Shown in pieces: positions 12,991 through 28,000 of a DNA stretch of 64,000 bases. Below the pieces are notes generated by a model. It was not told where the DNA came from, ran no database searches, and saw nothing but the letters and a program-made list of their open reading frames with translations. The stretch comes from Gymnogyps californianus. Lineage: Eukaryota; Chordata; Aves; Accipitriformes; Cathartidae. A program made the position numbers and the translations under genes. Location: the NCBI RefSeq assembly GCF_018139145.2, contig NC_059486.1:2480001-2544000 (forward strand). Direction: 5' to 3'. Every line of letters begins with the position of its first letter. Position 1 is the stretch's first letter.

Positions 12991-15900
12991 ACTCCACTTT
13001 CCAAAATAATTAACTTGTTTTTCCCTCACTAAAAAGAAGGAAGAATTATATTTTATGAGCTTAATATTTTCCTTTCTTCTGTGTCTCCTTAACTTGGTAG
13101 CCTGTTTTACAGTTCATACTTTCTGCCTGCCCAAAAAAGTCAAATCCATTCAGAATTTTGTTCTCTGCTGGACACCTAAGAGAATCTTCTCTTTCTGAAT
13201 AATTCCTTAAAAAAACCCCCACAAAACAGTGCTAAGAAAATACTTTCACCTTTTGAGAGTAATGTTTGTAGCGCTTTAAAGCATTCTTCTTGTATTTTGG
13301 CCATTTTGAAGTTTGCTGTTCTTTTAAATCTGCTGTTTCTTCCCAATAATTATTTTTTGAAGGAAAATAAAACCACATCTTTATGAAGTAAATACTATTA
13401 TTATTAATGTATTGGTAAAACTAAAACATAAAAAAAAAAAAGTCTTTTAATTGTGTGCAGAAGACACATGCCTGTAGCCTGATTCTCAAAAACACCTAGC
13501 ATAAGGATTTCCAAAAATTTTAGCCTTAGTAAAAATGCCCACTATCCTAGTACAAATAGTGTGTAAATCTGACAGTAATTCCTTGAATCTGACTCAGAAT
13601 CACTTGTGGAAGATAATGATCCTCATGAAAATTTTTTCAGGTCATCCCTAATACATTTCCTTCATGTGTCAATCGTAAAATGACATCCTTTAAAATTAAA
13701 GCACATATACAGATTTCTTATTTAATATCTGAGTCACTTAATGAGAAAACAAAAGACTGTAGACAGCTAGAGTTTGCTGAATGTTTTCTACTCGCTGGTT
13801 ACATCTCTGGATTAAATGTTCCTCAGACTTATGTACCTATGTACTCAGTATACTCTTGTGTACTTTTCATCTGTCATGGAAAAAAAGGAAAAATAAAAGA
13901 ATTTATTTATCAAGAAATTCTAACTCAAAGCCTTTTCTACACATGGAGGATTTTAGATTTTCCCAAAATTGCACTACATTTCACCACAGTGAGGTCTTAT
14001 CAGTAGTACTGCTTTCCAAGCTTTGGATTTTCTCAAAGGAACAGTGGACACCCTGCCTAAAAATAAAACCACATCCATCTGCACCCATTTTGCTCTTCAT
14101 CCAGCATAGGATGTGATCACAAATACTAGCATATTCTCTGAAATTCAGTTGTGCTTACTGGAAGGTATGTATAACTCCATGGTAACAAAAGCACTCGGGG
14201 GGAGTAAAGGGCCTTTGTTTTAACCCTTGTGAAATAAGACTTCTTCTCATTCTCTCTCTCTCTCAAGTATATAGTTGTTTGGATTGTGATACACTCCATT
14301 TCCAGTTAGTGATTGTGTAGAGTGACACTGAGACGGTAGCAGTTGCTATGGTAACAGGGTTTAAGTAGTAAAGATGCAGGTGTGATGTCATTAGGGCAGC
14401 ATTGCCTCTTTTCCCCCTCAAGTTAAGAATAGAGTGAATTTACAGATATTTTTAAACACCATTGTGTGACTCCGTTCTGTACCGATTTTGTGCAAACAAT
14501 TACCTCTTATATTTTAGACTTAAATTCTGGAATAAAATGCAAGTGTGGACTTAACCTTTTTGCCATTCTATTGATAAGGATGTTTCCGTAGGCCAGTTCT
14601 GTCATTTCCATGACAGTAAGGTCAGAAAAGTTTTAAAGACAGAATAAAGGAACTCAGTAGTACCTTTTTGTGCAATGTATCTGTTGCCATCTGTAAATAA
14701 TGGTATCTCTGATTTTCAAGACCTTCTGTAACACCTGAAAACAGTCTTATTTTACAGTGGAATTTTTTAATAGGTCACTAAGCATCGACAAAGAAGGCTT
14801 GTGTTTTTCTGATAGTTAAATTGGGTGGGTAGCTTGCATATTGAGGAAATCATACTCCCTAAAGGAAAAAGCGAAACAATTTGCATGTTCTTTACTCCTT
14901 TCGTTCATTTTCAATCTTAGTATTACCAACCTATTCCACACAGGAGACCACACATTATAACCTTTGCTCTGACTTTTCTCTTTGCTCTTCTGCTCACGTG
15001 TATTTATGTGTCCTTTTTTCTAGGATAGTTGAATGTATCTCGTGCAGAATGTATCTTGTTGATTGTGCTAAAACAAAGGAGCTTGATAAAGGTCTATGTG
15101 CAGACAGCTATTTAAGTGTGTGATGGAAGCCTGACATCTCTGTGGGAACAGTGTTAAGATTATGCAGCCTATTGTACTCACATCTTCAAAAACCTTCTCG
15201 TGTTTCCTGATAGAAATCAGACTGGTGAACAATCCCACCATTTACCAGAACATTTTCAAAAGGAAGCGACACCCCCTTTCATAGGGCATGTAAACACAGT
15301 ATTGTGAAGACTCTGCCTGTTTTCCGATGCCAGGGGTGAAAAAAAGAGCAGTTCAGTGTTACCAAGAAATTTCTATTTTCTGCTGTTAGCTCTCTTTTCT
15401 TTGGAGCAGAGGGATACCAGGATGTAACATATGCTATAGCTGCTGGGATGTGGTGGATCCAGACAGCTCAGTGTTGATAGCTGTAGAGAGCAGACTGAGT
15501 ACTAGGTGAGGCTGCACAATGCATAAAATCATTGTCCGCACCACAGAGCCAAAGATGTGCCAATACAGAGACCAAAGTTTGAAGAGGCAACGGAGACTCT
15601 TGCTGACGTTGTGCGAGAATTTTCTGGTAGGGATGATCTTTGACCATTCCTTTCAGTAACTTGAGTTATTTCCAATTGTCTGCTCTTTACAATAGCACTT
15701 GTTCTTTTCCATGGTAATAAAGGTGCTGGGAAGACTTGCAGGAGTGATTCCTGAACCATTCCAGGAATTCTGAACTACCAACAAAGAAAAATATTCTCGG
15801 GCTGCCTTGCTTATTCCGAGCTCCAGTGAAATAGCAAGACACAATAGAATAAAACATAACATGTCAGCCATTGATTGAGGATGCCCGTCTAAACAAACAA

Positions 15901-18900
15901 CCTTGCATTAGACAAAGTTGTGATAGGTTCTTTCAGAGGGGCAACAGGGATCAGTGGAGGTTGATTCCGTTGGGGGTGAAGATTTTTTTATATGTCAAAA
16001 TAGCTTCTAAATAAACTGTGTGTGTGCTTTATAGCTGATGAGACATTGCTTAATATGACTGGCAAAAGTGAGAAGCTTAAAAAATGAGAGTAGAGGAAAT
16101 AGAGGTACAACTGCTTTTCTTTTGGTTCCATTTTATTAATTATGGTATCAGACGTTTTCTATAGGCTAGACTGAAAAAACCTGGATCCTGAAGCTGCAGA
16201 CTATACTGAGGGATATCAATGTGACTTCAGTCTAACTCATTTCCCTTCTCTCACATTTGCTGGTAACACCTGTGTTTTCTCTGTTTCTGGATTCTTCAGG
16301 AATAGGATGGTAATAGCTGTAGCATGGACTTGAGTTTAAATGTTCAGAAATTTTGGCAGGCTGTCAAGTTACCGGGCAGGGGGGGAAAGCAACCAGAATT
16401 GGGAAGTGGTTATTTATTTTTTCTTCACCCTATAATTCAGTCAGAATTTAACAGTGTTTAATTGAAAGCATGAAGAGAATGTTTCTGACCTTGAGGAAAA
16501 TCCTGCCAAATCTCAGTGACCTGTTAGAAATAATGAAGTCTTAGGGGTTTTCAGAAAAGTTTCATGAACCTTGTACAATCTAAACACTTCAGAGGTATGT
16601 GTAAGTATGGCTACTTTGCCTTATAATAGCTTGCACGTATCGTTTATGGAGTTCAGCTTTTCCTTGCATTTAGATTCCCTTTCAGTACTTTATCTGGTGA
16701 GGCTGGTTTGAAGATCAGGGCAAACTGCATCTTTTTTCCCTGCATGCCACTTATATGTGGGTTTGCATTCTCCACTGAAGCTCAGGATTACATGTATGTA
16801 GATCTCTGCACACAATGCCTATACGCATGCAAGAGTAGTGTGCTTTCTGCATGGTGATTAATAGACTAAGCCAGCTCTTAGAGTAATTTCTTTAATTTTG
16901 TTTCCATTTTTGGATTGTAGTAATTTTAACAGCATTGTTTCTCACTTGCAAACAAACATGTGCCATCACAATGGCTAGCATCACAGAACCAGCCTAAAGT
17001 TTCAACCATTTCATTTCTCTACGTGGGTGAGAATTCAGTGCAAAATTGATGGTTGCAGCACATTCCTGCCTAAGGAATTGTTTGAACTGGCAGAGATCCT
17101 GAGTCAGCAGTATAGATGGCAATATAGGCCAAGACACAGGCACGGGGTTTTAAAGAGACTAAGCCTACTTAGGGTTTGCACAAAGTTCTCGTGTTTCAGA
17201 ATGGAGAAATCGGTAACTGCTTATCGCAACTAAAGACTGAAGATGAATAAATGATACTGTTTTTCCTTTCTCTGCTGATCATTTTGTTTCGGAGTGTACC
17301 AATGTGAATGGGTGCTGTTCACGAGAGCTTTCTGTTTGCTTAAGCATACTCTGCAGCACTATTTGTAGTTTCGTTCTTGCAAAGGCACATAATTGGTATG
17401 CCAGGCATTTATATAAAATACTTCTCACCGCAGAAATGTTTTTGTGTGTGGTGGTAGCTTCTTTGGGTTTGGGTTTTAGTGGTTTTTTTGGGTGGTTTTT
17501 TTTTTGTTTTGTTTTAGCAGCAGTTTCAGACGGAAACTTGTTCTTAATTCAAGGGAAAAACTAAGGAGGAAATCATTTATATTATAAGATTACATGTTGG
17601 AACTGAAAACAGGAAATCTTTCATTTAGTATGATAGAATAATTATTTTTCCTTCTCATGTGATATTCTTGAATTGTGTTCTTGAACATACTTTCTTTTAA
17701 TTTTCAGATAATTTATCATATGTCTATGTAAATGTTTAAAATACAACAAATCTCGGACTGATGTACAGAAATAATATTTTCCTTCAATTTGTATTCATTT
17801 GAGCTCCATGTGGTTTCAGGAGGTGTTTTTAACTACAGTTTATTTGAAATACTTTTTCAAACTTTTTGCTTGATTGGGCAGCTTATAGAAAAGGTGAACT
17901 TGGTGACTCATTTTCAAATTTACCTTTTTGTTTAAATAGAGAAATCCCATGTTCATTCTGATACTTTTCAATGTGTTATTTTATGGGAAAGTAAAATGTC
18001 CTATCCAGTTCTAACATTGGTGAGATTTTGAGTGGTTTTAATAGGCCAAAAACTCAATTTATTTTTTTTTCCCCTCTTAAGGCTATGTTGCTGGAGTTTA
18101 CTGATTTGGGATAATGTCCAATACCTCTGTTACCCATCTGAGTAATGATTTCCTTGGCTGACAGATCCAGCTCTCTCTATCTTTGATACCAAATTATTTT
18201 CCTGAACCTGGTAAACAAATGAAGTTACCATCTTCATAAAGTGATATGAAGTGATACAGTGTGACTAAATTTGTTAAACTAGGTACGTGTGCTTGGCAAG
18301 AAGAAATGAAATCCTGATTACAGAAGAGTAATCCTAGAAGGAAGATGGTTATTACAGAACCTGAAATTTTGGGCTTTCAAGTCAAGAAATGAGAGGGTAA
18401 ACAAGACGTTATCTTCCAGAAATAATTCAGGACAATTTAGCATTAACTTACATATACAAAAGACAGAAAAGCAGAAGACTAAGGTGACATAGAGAAAAGC
18501 CTGTATAACTATATTTAGAGAAGAGAGGAGCAGTAGGTAGATGAGGACTAGAAACTAACGAAAATCAAAATAATTATTTGGGACCTGAAATTGTCATTTT
18601 AAAAAAGAAAACATTCAGGTTATGATTGGGAGCTGGAGCACTAGAGAAGAGAGTGTGAATCTGGTTGACTGAATTGTGAGTCTTTATTTTTAATACTTCA
18701 TATCCCTGCTAATGCAGTTCTTTCTCCATTACTAAACGTGATTTGTGTGCCACCTGTTTCCACTGCATTCACTCTCCAGGGCCATCAAATGGGAGTCAGC
18801 ATGTAGAAGCTAAATTATTTGGAGAGGATTCAGTGATTGACTTAAATGTAAAGGGATTAATTGGTCTCTAAACTAGTCAATTAAACTGTACTCTGAAAGG

Positions 18901-21869
18901 GGAAAGATCACAAATGCATGGCAATGAATAAATTAATGCATTTTTCATGGTTTTAGTATTTTCTACATGTTGCTTAATATTGTTTCGAATCATAAAATTT
19001 GTTCCATTAATTGTGATCGTACTGCATAATGGACGCATGTGAAATAATTTTGTGCAAGCATCCTCCTAAAGGACAGCTGGTAGCAGGCTTACAGCACAAA
19101 TTTAAATGTATATTAGTAGGTATATTCATCTTTTGTAGTCTCTTGTATACACTACAGCAAAAGGTAACAAATTTTCTCTGAAACCAGGCTGTAAAATGAA
19201 TGGGGTTCAGGTGTCTTAAATTTGAGCCCGTTCTGTGTAACTCATTAAACCTTGTGCTCTTTAACAGAAGTGTGGAGGACATCATATACTTAGTCCTTGG
19301 TACTTGAGCAAGGTGTGCAGTACAAAGAAACTTAGAGAGATTTAGATACTTTGCAGTTTTGGGTTTTTTGTGTTGGTTTTTTTTTTAATTCGATCAAGGT
19401 ATAGTTGGGTGGCTTTTTTTTTCTTTTAGGGGACAAAAAAGGCATTCGTTTTACAGTAGTGCTGTCCTCCTGCCAAATTTAAGAGTTTAGCTGCAAGTCC
19501 TAGGAATATTAAAGCTCTCCGTCAAGTTTCATATCTCTTCATGTTCTGTAATTTAAATATTGGGTTATTATCATAGGTTTATAATCATGTAAAGAAGATT
19601 TGTTTTGGGGGAGAAATAAACATAGAGGGGAATCAACTGTGCCAGCACTTGCAAATCCTGTTTCCAGTTGTCATTTTTAAATTGATCTAAGATGGTCAGA
19701 AGTTACCTAGCTTACATGTTCTAAGAGCATGGCTGCTGCTTCTTCACTGGAGAGCTCCCAATGCTGAAGTTTACCTGCCAGAAAAACTAAAAATTGGCTC
19801 ATACTGGAAAATGGGTACATGGGTTTAATACCTCATGACTTTGGATTTTTTTAAGGTTGTGTGAATCTGTGACATAAAACTTGTGATATAATGTTTTTAC
19901 TTCTACTTTTCCCTTGAGGTGGCCATGGTAAGCAGCTGTTTGAAAGCACAAATCAAAACTGCATTAATGGTTTTTAGATTTTGAGAATAATATTCGTTGT
20001 CTTTTTCCTTTGTTGAAGAAACTAAGTAACCACGTTTCCCCCTGTTGATGTGCTTGCTTTGTGAATGAAACTGATAAATGTAATTTCATCTTCAGTGAAC
20101 TTAATGACAACAAAGTATGGGCTTATGTCCTTTCTTTCCCTCCCAGTTTGCCATATTTTTTCAAGAATATCCTTTCTGAATGGCCTTAATCTAATATAAT
20201 GCTACTTTGGATAATAGCGTTCAGCTTTCATGGGGGTGAAGGGAAGAAGGGTGCATTAACCTACATTAGCAGACAGCAAAAATAAGCATGTGTTCAGAGG
20301 CCTTGCTAAGAAGAGGAGTGGCATTTGATATGCTATGTTTTTATTTTTATAACTTAGACGTCACAAGTATGCTATGTATTTGTGGTCTGGTATCTTAACT
20401 GTGGTGACAGAGCCTGCATGCATGTCTGGAGAGCATCTCTGACTGAGCAAAAAAGTAATTTAAATTGAGATACGGCAAATTAATTGTAGTGTCTATTAAC
20501 TTGTGAATTACTATGGATTGATATTACTATGCCAGTGCTTCTCAAATTAGTCAAAAAGGAATGAAAAAGAAGACTGCATGCTTTTTAGAAAATTAGGTTC
20601 TGTTATTATAGGAAGCATTTGTCTTTTATGAGATCTCAGTTTTCATTATTTTTGAGCCCCATTTTTAGGACTTATGTACAACAATCTTCTAATCTTTGAA
20701 GATTTTCGACAAAATAATTTTGAAGCTGCACACAACCCCTCCCTATATTTAAACATGTAATGCAAGCAGGAGTGTTTAAGTGGCAGTGTCCTACTATCTG
20801 CTTCACTTTCTTTCCTCATGCTATTAGCAATCTGAGAATCATCTTATGTTCACGTATTATATCTCCTTATACTTTATACCTTCTAGTTAGGGTTGTTGTA
20901 GAGCAGTTGTCAGCTGGTTTTGTTCTAATATTTTTTAATTTTTTAGGTCCGTCTAGCCTTGTTTGAACAGTACTGTCGTGGTAGTTTCAACTAGGTGTTC
21001 CCACACTGAGAAGATGTTTTGATGGTTACTGAAAAACTCAGAGCTATGTTACTTGTACAAAGAGGGCCACATGTATTATATAAACAAATAATGTGGTATT
21101 TCAGACTTTGCGTACGTAATTACATAGTAGCTCTATAAAAATACACACAGTAATGCTTATATACTTCACAGTATTCTTTCAACTTACACGGGTATTGAGA
21201 GTAATCATTTCTAACAAATTGTTATTGAGACCAAAGCCATTTTAAGGCAAACCAGATTCTTAAACATCTTAAATTTTTAGCTTTCAGAGCTAATTGTGAC
21301 GTAACCATCAAGATAGAATTTAGGTAATTTTTGACATTTTGCTGTAAAAGAAATTCTGTATTAACCCATGTAAAAAGTCTTTTCAAAAATGCGCAGTTTT
21401 GAATATAGTAGATACGGAGCAAAGATGTGGTGCCAAACTTATTTGTGGCTTTGAGTGAATCCATGTAACAAGGACATATAGAAGAAAAGAATTGTCTAAC
21501 ATGATTAGTAAGGGACTGGTAATGACTTGTGGCTTTACTCCTAGAGAGTATTAATTTATGAAAATGAAGCTCCTAATGTAAATTTAGTTTGATACTCTTA
21601 CATACCCGTGTATGTTAAGTATTCTTTTTGTTTATAAGCTGAACATGATTACAGTACTAACTTGACTTAACATACAACTGGTGCAGTTAGGGTGTAATAT
21701 TGAAAACTATGCTAACTTAATTTGAAAAAAGTAATCTCATTTTCGTCATCCAGACTCTACAGACTGACTTGTTCAATATATGCTAGTGCCTGTCATGTAT
21801 CAAATGTCAAACCTCTCAACATTTCCCTTGCCCTTTCCCCCTTTCTCCAGAGGGATAGGAGGACTCTGC

Positions 21870-22060
21870 TTTCATGGTTAAGATGTCTGGCAGAGTGTAG
21901 ATGGCACGGCTGGCTGACTGGCAGAAAAATGCCTGGTATTGGACATTTCAGTAGCCCACCAATTGCCAGGATGCAACAGCTGCTAATTGTAGAGCAGCAT
22001 GGCACAAATATTAATGGAAAGGATGATATTTTTACCTGCTTTATGACTGCCGAAAGCATC
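21870..22060. promoter_or_regulatory. Candidate conserved non-coding element
   Basis: This block has balanced composition without simple repeats. It contains a CAGCTG E-box (21977-21982) one base from TAATTG (21984-21989), a homeodomain-type core, and further AT-rich factor-like sites. Open frames of about 120 codons overlap it on both strands without protein features. Enhancer function is inference from appearance only. Confidence 0.3.
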
Positions 22061-25000
22061 TTTATGGGGGGGTAAAGGGAAGCTTCAGCTATATGTGGAT
22101 CTGTGACCCACAGATGAATCATTGTGCAACTGTGCCAGTCAATGATTCTGATACAGCTCACTTTGTGAGACTAAGTAATTGATAGCTGTATTATCTGTGA
22201 TAAAATTGCTAAGGAAAGCTTAAATTTAAGAAGACCCAGGGTTTAAACTTTGCAGTACTGAGCTGTTAATAAAAGGTCAGTTTATGCCTCTAGGCTGAAG
22301 AAATGGAATAGTTGGTTGGCGAGCCTCCATCAGTGCTAGTCAGACTTGTTCTTGAGTTTTAGGTTATTAATATTCAAAAGGATTTTTTTTTCAGCCCTGA
22401 TCTCTAGAGCACAACTGCTTATGACAGTTCTGAGGTGATTTTATGCCTGTATGGTATTTAATGAAATGCTACGACTAACAGCACAAAAAGAGGGCTTTTT
22501 TGGAGATACCACATGTAACTTAACATGTAACTTACTCATGTGCCATGAATAAGTTATGTGTCACTTTGAATATATGTGCTTATCTGGCTGCATTCCTGTT
22601 TTAAAGAATATTAGATCTTCTATGGAAATGAATTTTCCAAAGGAGTCCATTTTAAACACTGTGTGAAAACGTAGTGATTCAGACAAGGAGAGAGAGATGT
22701 CAGGGTGATAACAGCAGTGAATTTAGAAGTTTTATATGCAGTTTTTCCTGATGTTGGTATTTTGAGTACGGTAAAGCAGGAAAGATTGCATCCATTCTGA
22801 CAATTTTCTAGTTAATTATAATTAATTTTGTAGTTATTACCAGCTGGTGCTATTGTTTTTAGAATAACTGGTAATACTGGTACAGATATGAGCAAGTTCC
22901 TGATTTTTGTTAAGGACATATATCTGAAGAAGCTCACAATTTCAAGTGAAAAATCTATGTTTATTTCAGCATTAACCTGAATGTACCTTTAATAACCTTC
23001 ATGTTTCTTTTTTTGGTATGCTTTTATATTTTTTTGTAAAGCCTATATCCTGTATTACAATAGAAATACGGTCACAACAACTTCTGTGTTTCCTAAATAG
23101 GGCTGGATCTGGTCTCTTATCACAGTGAATTTATATTCATAATGAATATGACAAACTTGCAGAATAATTTTTTGGTACTGACATTTTAAATAATTCAAAA
23201 TAGTTGTAGTTCTAAATCAGCACTCTTCTGAAGTGTAACACAAATGTTAAAAAAAAAAAAATGCATTCAGTAATCATTAGTCCCTTGAGCTATACATTGT
23301 GGTATAGTGCTGACTACATCACTTACATGCTGCTAAGGGAAGAATGTTGGTTGTGATTTCATTGCAGAAATTTTATTTCATAGATCCATGAGACCTCTTT
23401 TTTTGTTTTTGTCAATTTTATCTGGTATTGACTAGATTTAGTAAAAACTGGATTTTATTTAAAAAATCGTAATTTAGCACATAAAATTTTTAAGTGATCT
23501 GAATTTCTGGTAGAGGAAACTTTCTCTGTTTATCTAATCTTGTCTGCAGACGGTATATTTTCTAACCCAAATGTTCATAAGTTTTAAGTGTTAGTAGGAA
23601 GATGCACATAATCTTCACCTGCTTAGTAGTACTGTTTGGATTCCTGTAGTTTGATCTGCAGGTGGCATTCTGTTACAGAGATGAATGACATCCCATTTGC
23701 AGAGCAGGAATTGTGTAAAGTTGTTTTGAATGGGTTATGCTTCTAGTCATGAAGTGTTAACTAAAAAAACCTGCATTGCCATACTCTGATTTTAACTGGT
23801 TAATTTTTATATTAGCAGATGTATTGACCAGCCTTTTCGTGCCATTTGTCATTGTCCCATATTTCCACATACGTGGTATGAGGATAAATGTTATCCTTGA
23901 TCCAGGGGCTTTCAGCCTTCCTTTTTACTCCATGTTGCCTTTGATAATATGAAGGCATGATGATATGAAACTGATATGAAGAGCAGGATTTGTCCCTAGA
24001 TGTAGAGAAAAGAAATACGTGGCAGTGGTCACGGCAGCCTGCTGCCTAATTTAATTATTCAGGGATGTTGTGTTATCTTGGATTATTTCTTTAGTAACCA
24101 TCAACAGTCTAGGAGTTACTTCAGTTCATCTTAAAAATAATGAGAAGCAAATTTTAGATCAGAACAGCATATTTTGACAAGCCACATTATATACACATGT
24201 GCAGCTAGTAATAAATCAATAAATTTCTATGTTCAACATGCAACACTTATTTAATATAGAAAAATAAAGTTTTTATTGTGAATATTTATGGGAGATTTTT
24301 ACCTATTATGGTGTAGTATTTCACTGAGGATCACAGGAATAAAAAACCTGCTACTTCAGTTGTAAGTGGAAGAAAATCTCACAATGCCGGTATGTGGGAG
24401 GAGCTACTTACACATTTTAAATAATCCATTAGTAAAAAACGAACTAAATATTAAACATACTTTAATGTGTTGTAAAAATGTGCTTATTTCTTTATAGGTA
24501 TAGGTTTCAGGGAAAGAATGAGATGGCTATTACTGTAGAACATGTTCCTCCCTGCAGAAGTCGTGTGGCAAAAGCTTGGTGATCCTCTTTCCTAAAGTGA
24601 AAACTTCTCTCCTCCTAATCTTGAGCACTGTCACAGTATAATTTACTTACAGTGTGTAAGTCCTGTTACGTTATTCTGTATATAGTCTAGTCCATCTTTA
24701 TTAAGGTCATTAAAAAAAGCAAACATGGAACTATCTTAATCTAAGACATCATAAACAGCCAGTGCAGAAAATGCAGAGCAGTTTGTACTGTGTTCATATT
24801 AAAGGTTATGTATGTTGTACGTGACCTTTCCTCCAGCAAAGACTTGAAGTAGGTCTTGTACGTAGAGAGACTACAGTATAATTACTCCTCAAAATGTTAG
24901 CTAATGTGATGTGCAGCAGTTTCCCCTTGACTTCTTGGAGGTGTTCGTACTGCTGTTAGCCCTGTCATGCTGCAGATTGATGTATCCATTTGAAGTATAA

Positions 25001-28000
25001 ACTCCGGTATCCCTCCAGGCTAGCAGGTCATCTTGTGCATACATTTATACAGAGAAAAGAATAGAAGGTTGTTAAGAGATGAGATCAGGGAGAGAATCTC
25101 GATAGTAAGGCATATATTAGCCTTGGCAAGAGGTTTTGTTGGTGACAACTGAGGAAGTGTTGAGATAATAAGTCTGTAACACAGAAGTGTTTAGATAATG
25201 TTATCTAAATGCTTGCTGCATTGTGAAACTGTTATCTTAGTACTTTACTCCACCACTGGAAAAACACTAAAGGTAATTAATATTCATACCAAGTTTCTGT
25301 GCGCACATCTCATACATTAAAAAAAAAAATCCAACAGAATATGTGAGACAACGTACTGACTTATAAAATACAATCATTAAAAGACCTGGATAGTTCTGGG
25401 GACTGATGTTCTCTTCCCCCTTCTTTTTTGAGGGGGCACAAGGGGAGGGGAGGGAGAGAGAAAGAGAGACAACAAAAGAAAGAGAAAAGGAGTAATTGCC
25501 ACAGCAATATGATTTAATCTGCAACTTGGTCTCCTCTGTTCTTACTCTCTGCCATACAAAAACCTGTGACTTTGGGCAGAAACGGCTACAGAAACGCAGA
25601 TTGTTTTCCCTGTGTAACCAGGTTTCTCCCAGTATCAGTTTCCCTTGTTCATGAGACAACAGTGTGTGTCACATGAAGAAAAGATGTTTAAGTCCTGTGA
25701 TATAGTGAAATGGCTGCAACACATGGTTTCAGCTGGGTCTTCATTAGCCTTCAAACAAGCTCCTGCTGAAGGGACTGCTGCAGTTCAGTGCCACAATCCT
25801 CTCTCCAGCTCTAACACACAGCATATGTTGGATGCAGCTGGGCAGCAAGTCTTTGATTGCCAGTGGTTAATATATGGAGTTATAGAGCATGAAATAGGCT
25901 CTAGGTTGCTGTTTCACATATTTGAGTATGGGCCTGCATCTGAGGCCATAGCGTAGAGAAACCAACTATATGAGTTTCATGCCTGGTACAGAAATGTGGT
26001 CAGCTTTGTGCTGCCTACCATTTGTCAGAAGGCTGTTGTATCCAGAAAACTCTGGAATTGTGTCATGTCTGGAAATGCTTTCCTTTTTGGTTTAGTTGTG
26101 GTTTCTGCAAAAACTGTTACTAATTATGCCATGTTTCTTGAATGTATATTGCGAACTACTGAAGTTGTACTTCTGAACAGCTTACTTTGTCTTATTTCAG
26201 CTTGGGCAACATTCAAAGCCCATCTGGTAGGCAGAGGGCATGTTATGGGTTACTTGCAAGCATGAGAAATGCCACATAAATGTTTTGCCTCTCAGACTGT
26301 ATCTACACTACTTACTAGACCAGACGGGTCATGATCTCAAGAACTGGCGTGCTATCATCCAGACTGCTTGACTGTTGCATGCTCCCTACTTGGCTTTGAG
26401 CAGTGGCAGCTAACATTCTTCCAAGGCAATGCCCAGGAGAGGTTCTGGGGATAGCACAGCCAAGGGCCGTTTCCAGTAAATCAGTGTAGACAATACCTCC
26501 CTTTTGGGGATGAAGAGGTTTTACCATATGAACATGCCATTTCCTCTAAGAGCCAGAAAATGTGTCCTGGCCTTTTTTATTTGCTGCTGTTGATGAAGTC
26601 TCTGTTTCAGGTCCTCTTCCGCTCTCTTGGTATATGTGAAGAAGCTTTCTCTGCTAACACAGCTGCCTGGCAGGTCCCTGTAGTTCCTAAATTGGACCAT
26701 CGTATGTCTTAGAAAAATGTACTGGAGATCTGGGCACTATGAGAGTTGCATCATTTCTCTCATTTAAGGAGAATGCATAGGCCACTATGCATTGGAACAG
26801 AAGGTCTGACTTCTCTAAAATCAAAGCAGAAGGCCTCTCTTCTCTCTTCCCATTACATTCAGTCTGTGGTTGTGTGGGAGCTTGTTCAAATTCAAACTTC
26901 ACTGAGGATATTTCTTTCCAGATTATTTAAAAAGAGGTAACTTTCATACAGGGTTATTAATTTACTCTCTCCTGTTCAAGAGTGTTACTGACTGTAGGTG
27001 TGTCCAGGTGCTGCCATCTCCTGTCCAGACCACCACTGTGACCTGCTAGTAACTGTCCTGTTGCTTTAGATGAATTTAAACAAGAGATTGCCAGCAGCCT
27101 AGCGGCAGGGAAAGAGAGCTCAAGCTCGTCTGTAGAGAAATAAGTATTTTAAAAAGTCTCATCCTTGAAATTGTTCTGAGAACAGGATGAATGTTTACAA
27201 ATACAGGATTCTCAATTTTTCACCACATTTTTCTAAGTAACTTTTAGTGTCAGTATTGTCATCTGTTTCCCATTGCACTTTCTGGCTGCATGAGTAGGTT
27301 GCAGTGTTTGGGACGAAACCTAGCTTAGAAACTGTACGCAGCACAGCAGCAGGTGTTTTTTAAAATATAAAAGCACTTTTCAGTGAATGATTTCAAATCA
27401 TTAAAATAATAATGATAAAATTCATCTCATAAAAATATTTTTGGAATATCCATCTAATAAGGAAAAAAAATTGTGATGTTCTTTTAATTTTTTTTTGTAG
27501 ATTCTTCTTGGTGCCCCCCCAAATCTCAAGGAAGTAATTGTTATTGGCATTTTTTTATTATTATTTTCCTGAAGTAATTGATTTCTGCCTTTGCCGTCCA
27601 AAATGACGTATTTTGAAATCTGTTATGAGGTACCGTTTGACTTTGTACACAGATGTACATTTAGTATATACATTCAAAACTCAGATATGAATTGCAAGAC
27701 TTGGCATTTTTTTCATTGAGATTGAAGAGATTATTTCCATACAAATAAAGTTTGAATGCAGACTAGCACAGTTTCCATTGGGTATTTATATAAACCTACT
27801 AACAAATGGAAAAAATACATAAATCCGTCAGATGTTCTTCTTTCTCTGCCAACGTTGTGTGGTTTAAACCCAGTCATGTATTCATAATCCTCATCTGATT
27901 TTGATATATAAGTAAATTTAACATAATGTTATTTCCTTTAAGTCATTTATAGTAACTGAGGCACTGGCATTCATAAAGATTACGGGAGGTCCTAAATATT

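Noticed and set aside
12685..13032. 115-codon plus frame and the Gly/Trp-rich minus frame opposite it
   Set aside because: Both owe their openness to the A/C-rich low-complexity tract at 12866-12990.
21722..22161. Overlapping open frames of 117 (+) and 122 (-) codons
   Set aside because: They lack recognisable domains, signal or family resemblance. They overlap each other antisense and lie inside a MED13L intron. Chance frames are expected at this length.
25267..25659. 130-codon minus-strand open frame
   Set aside because: This is the longest open frame in the large intron, but its sequence is dominated by low-complexity Ser/Leu from a purine-rich tract. It has no family features or promoter.
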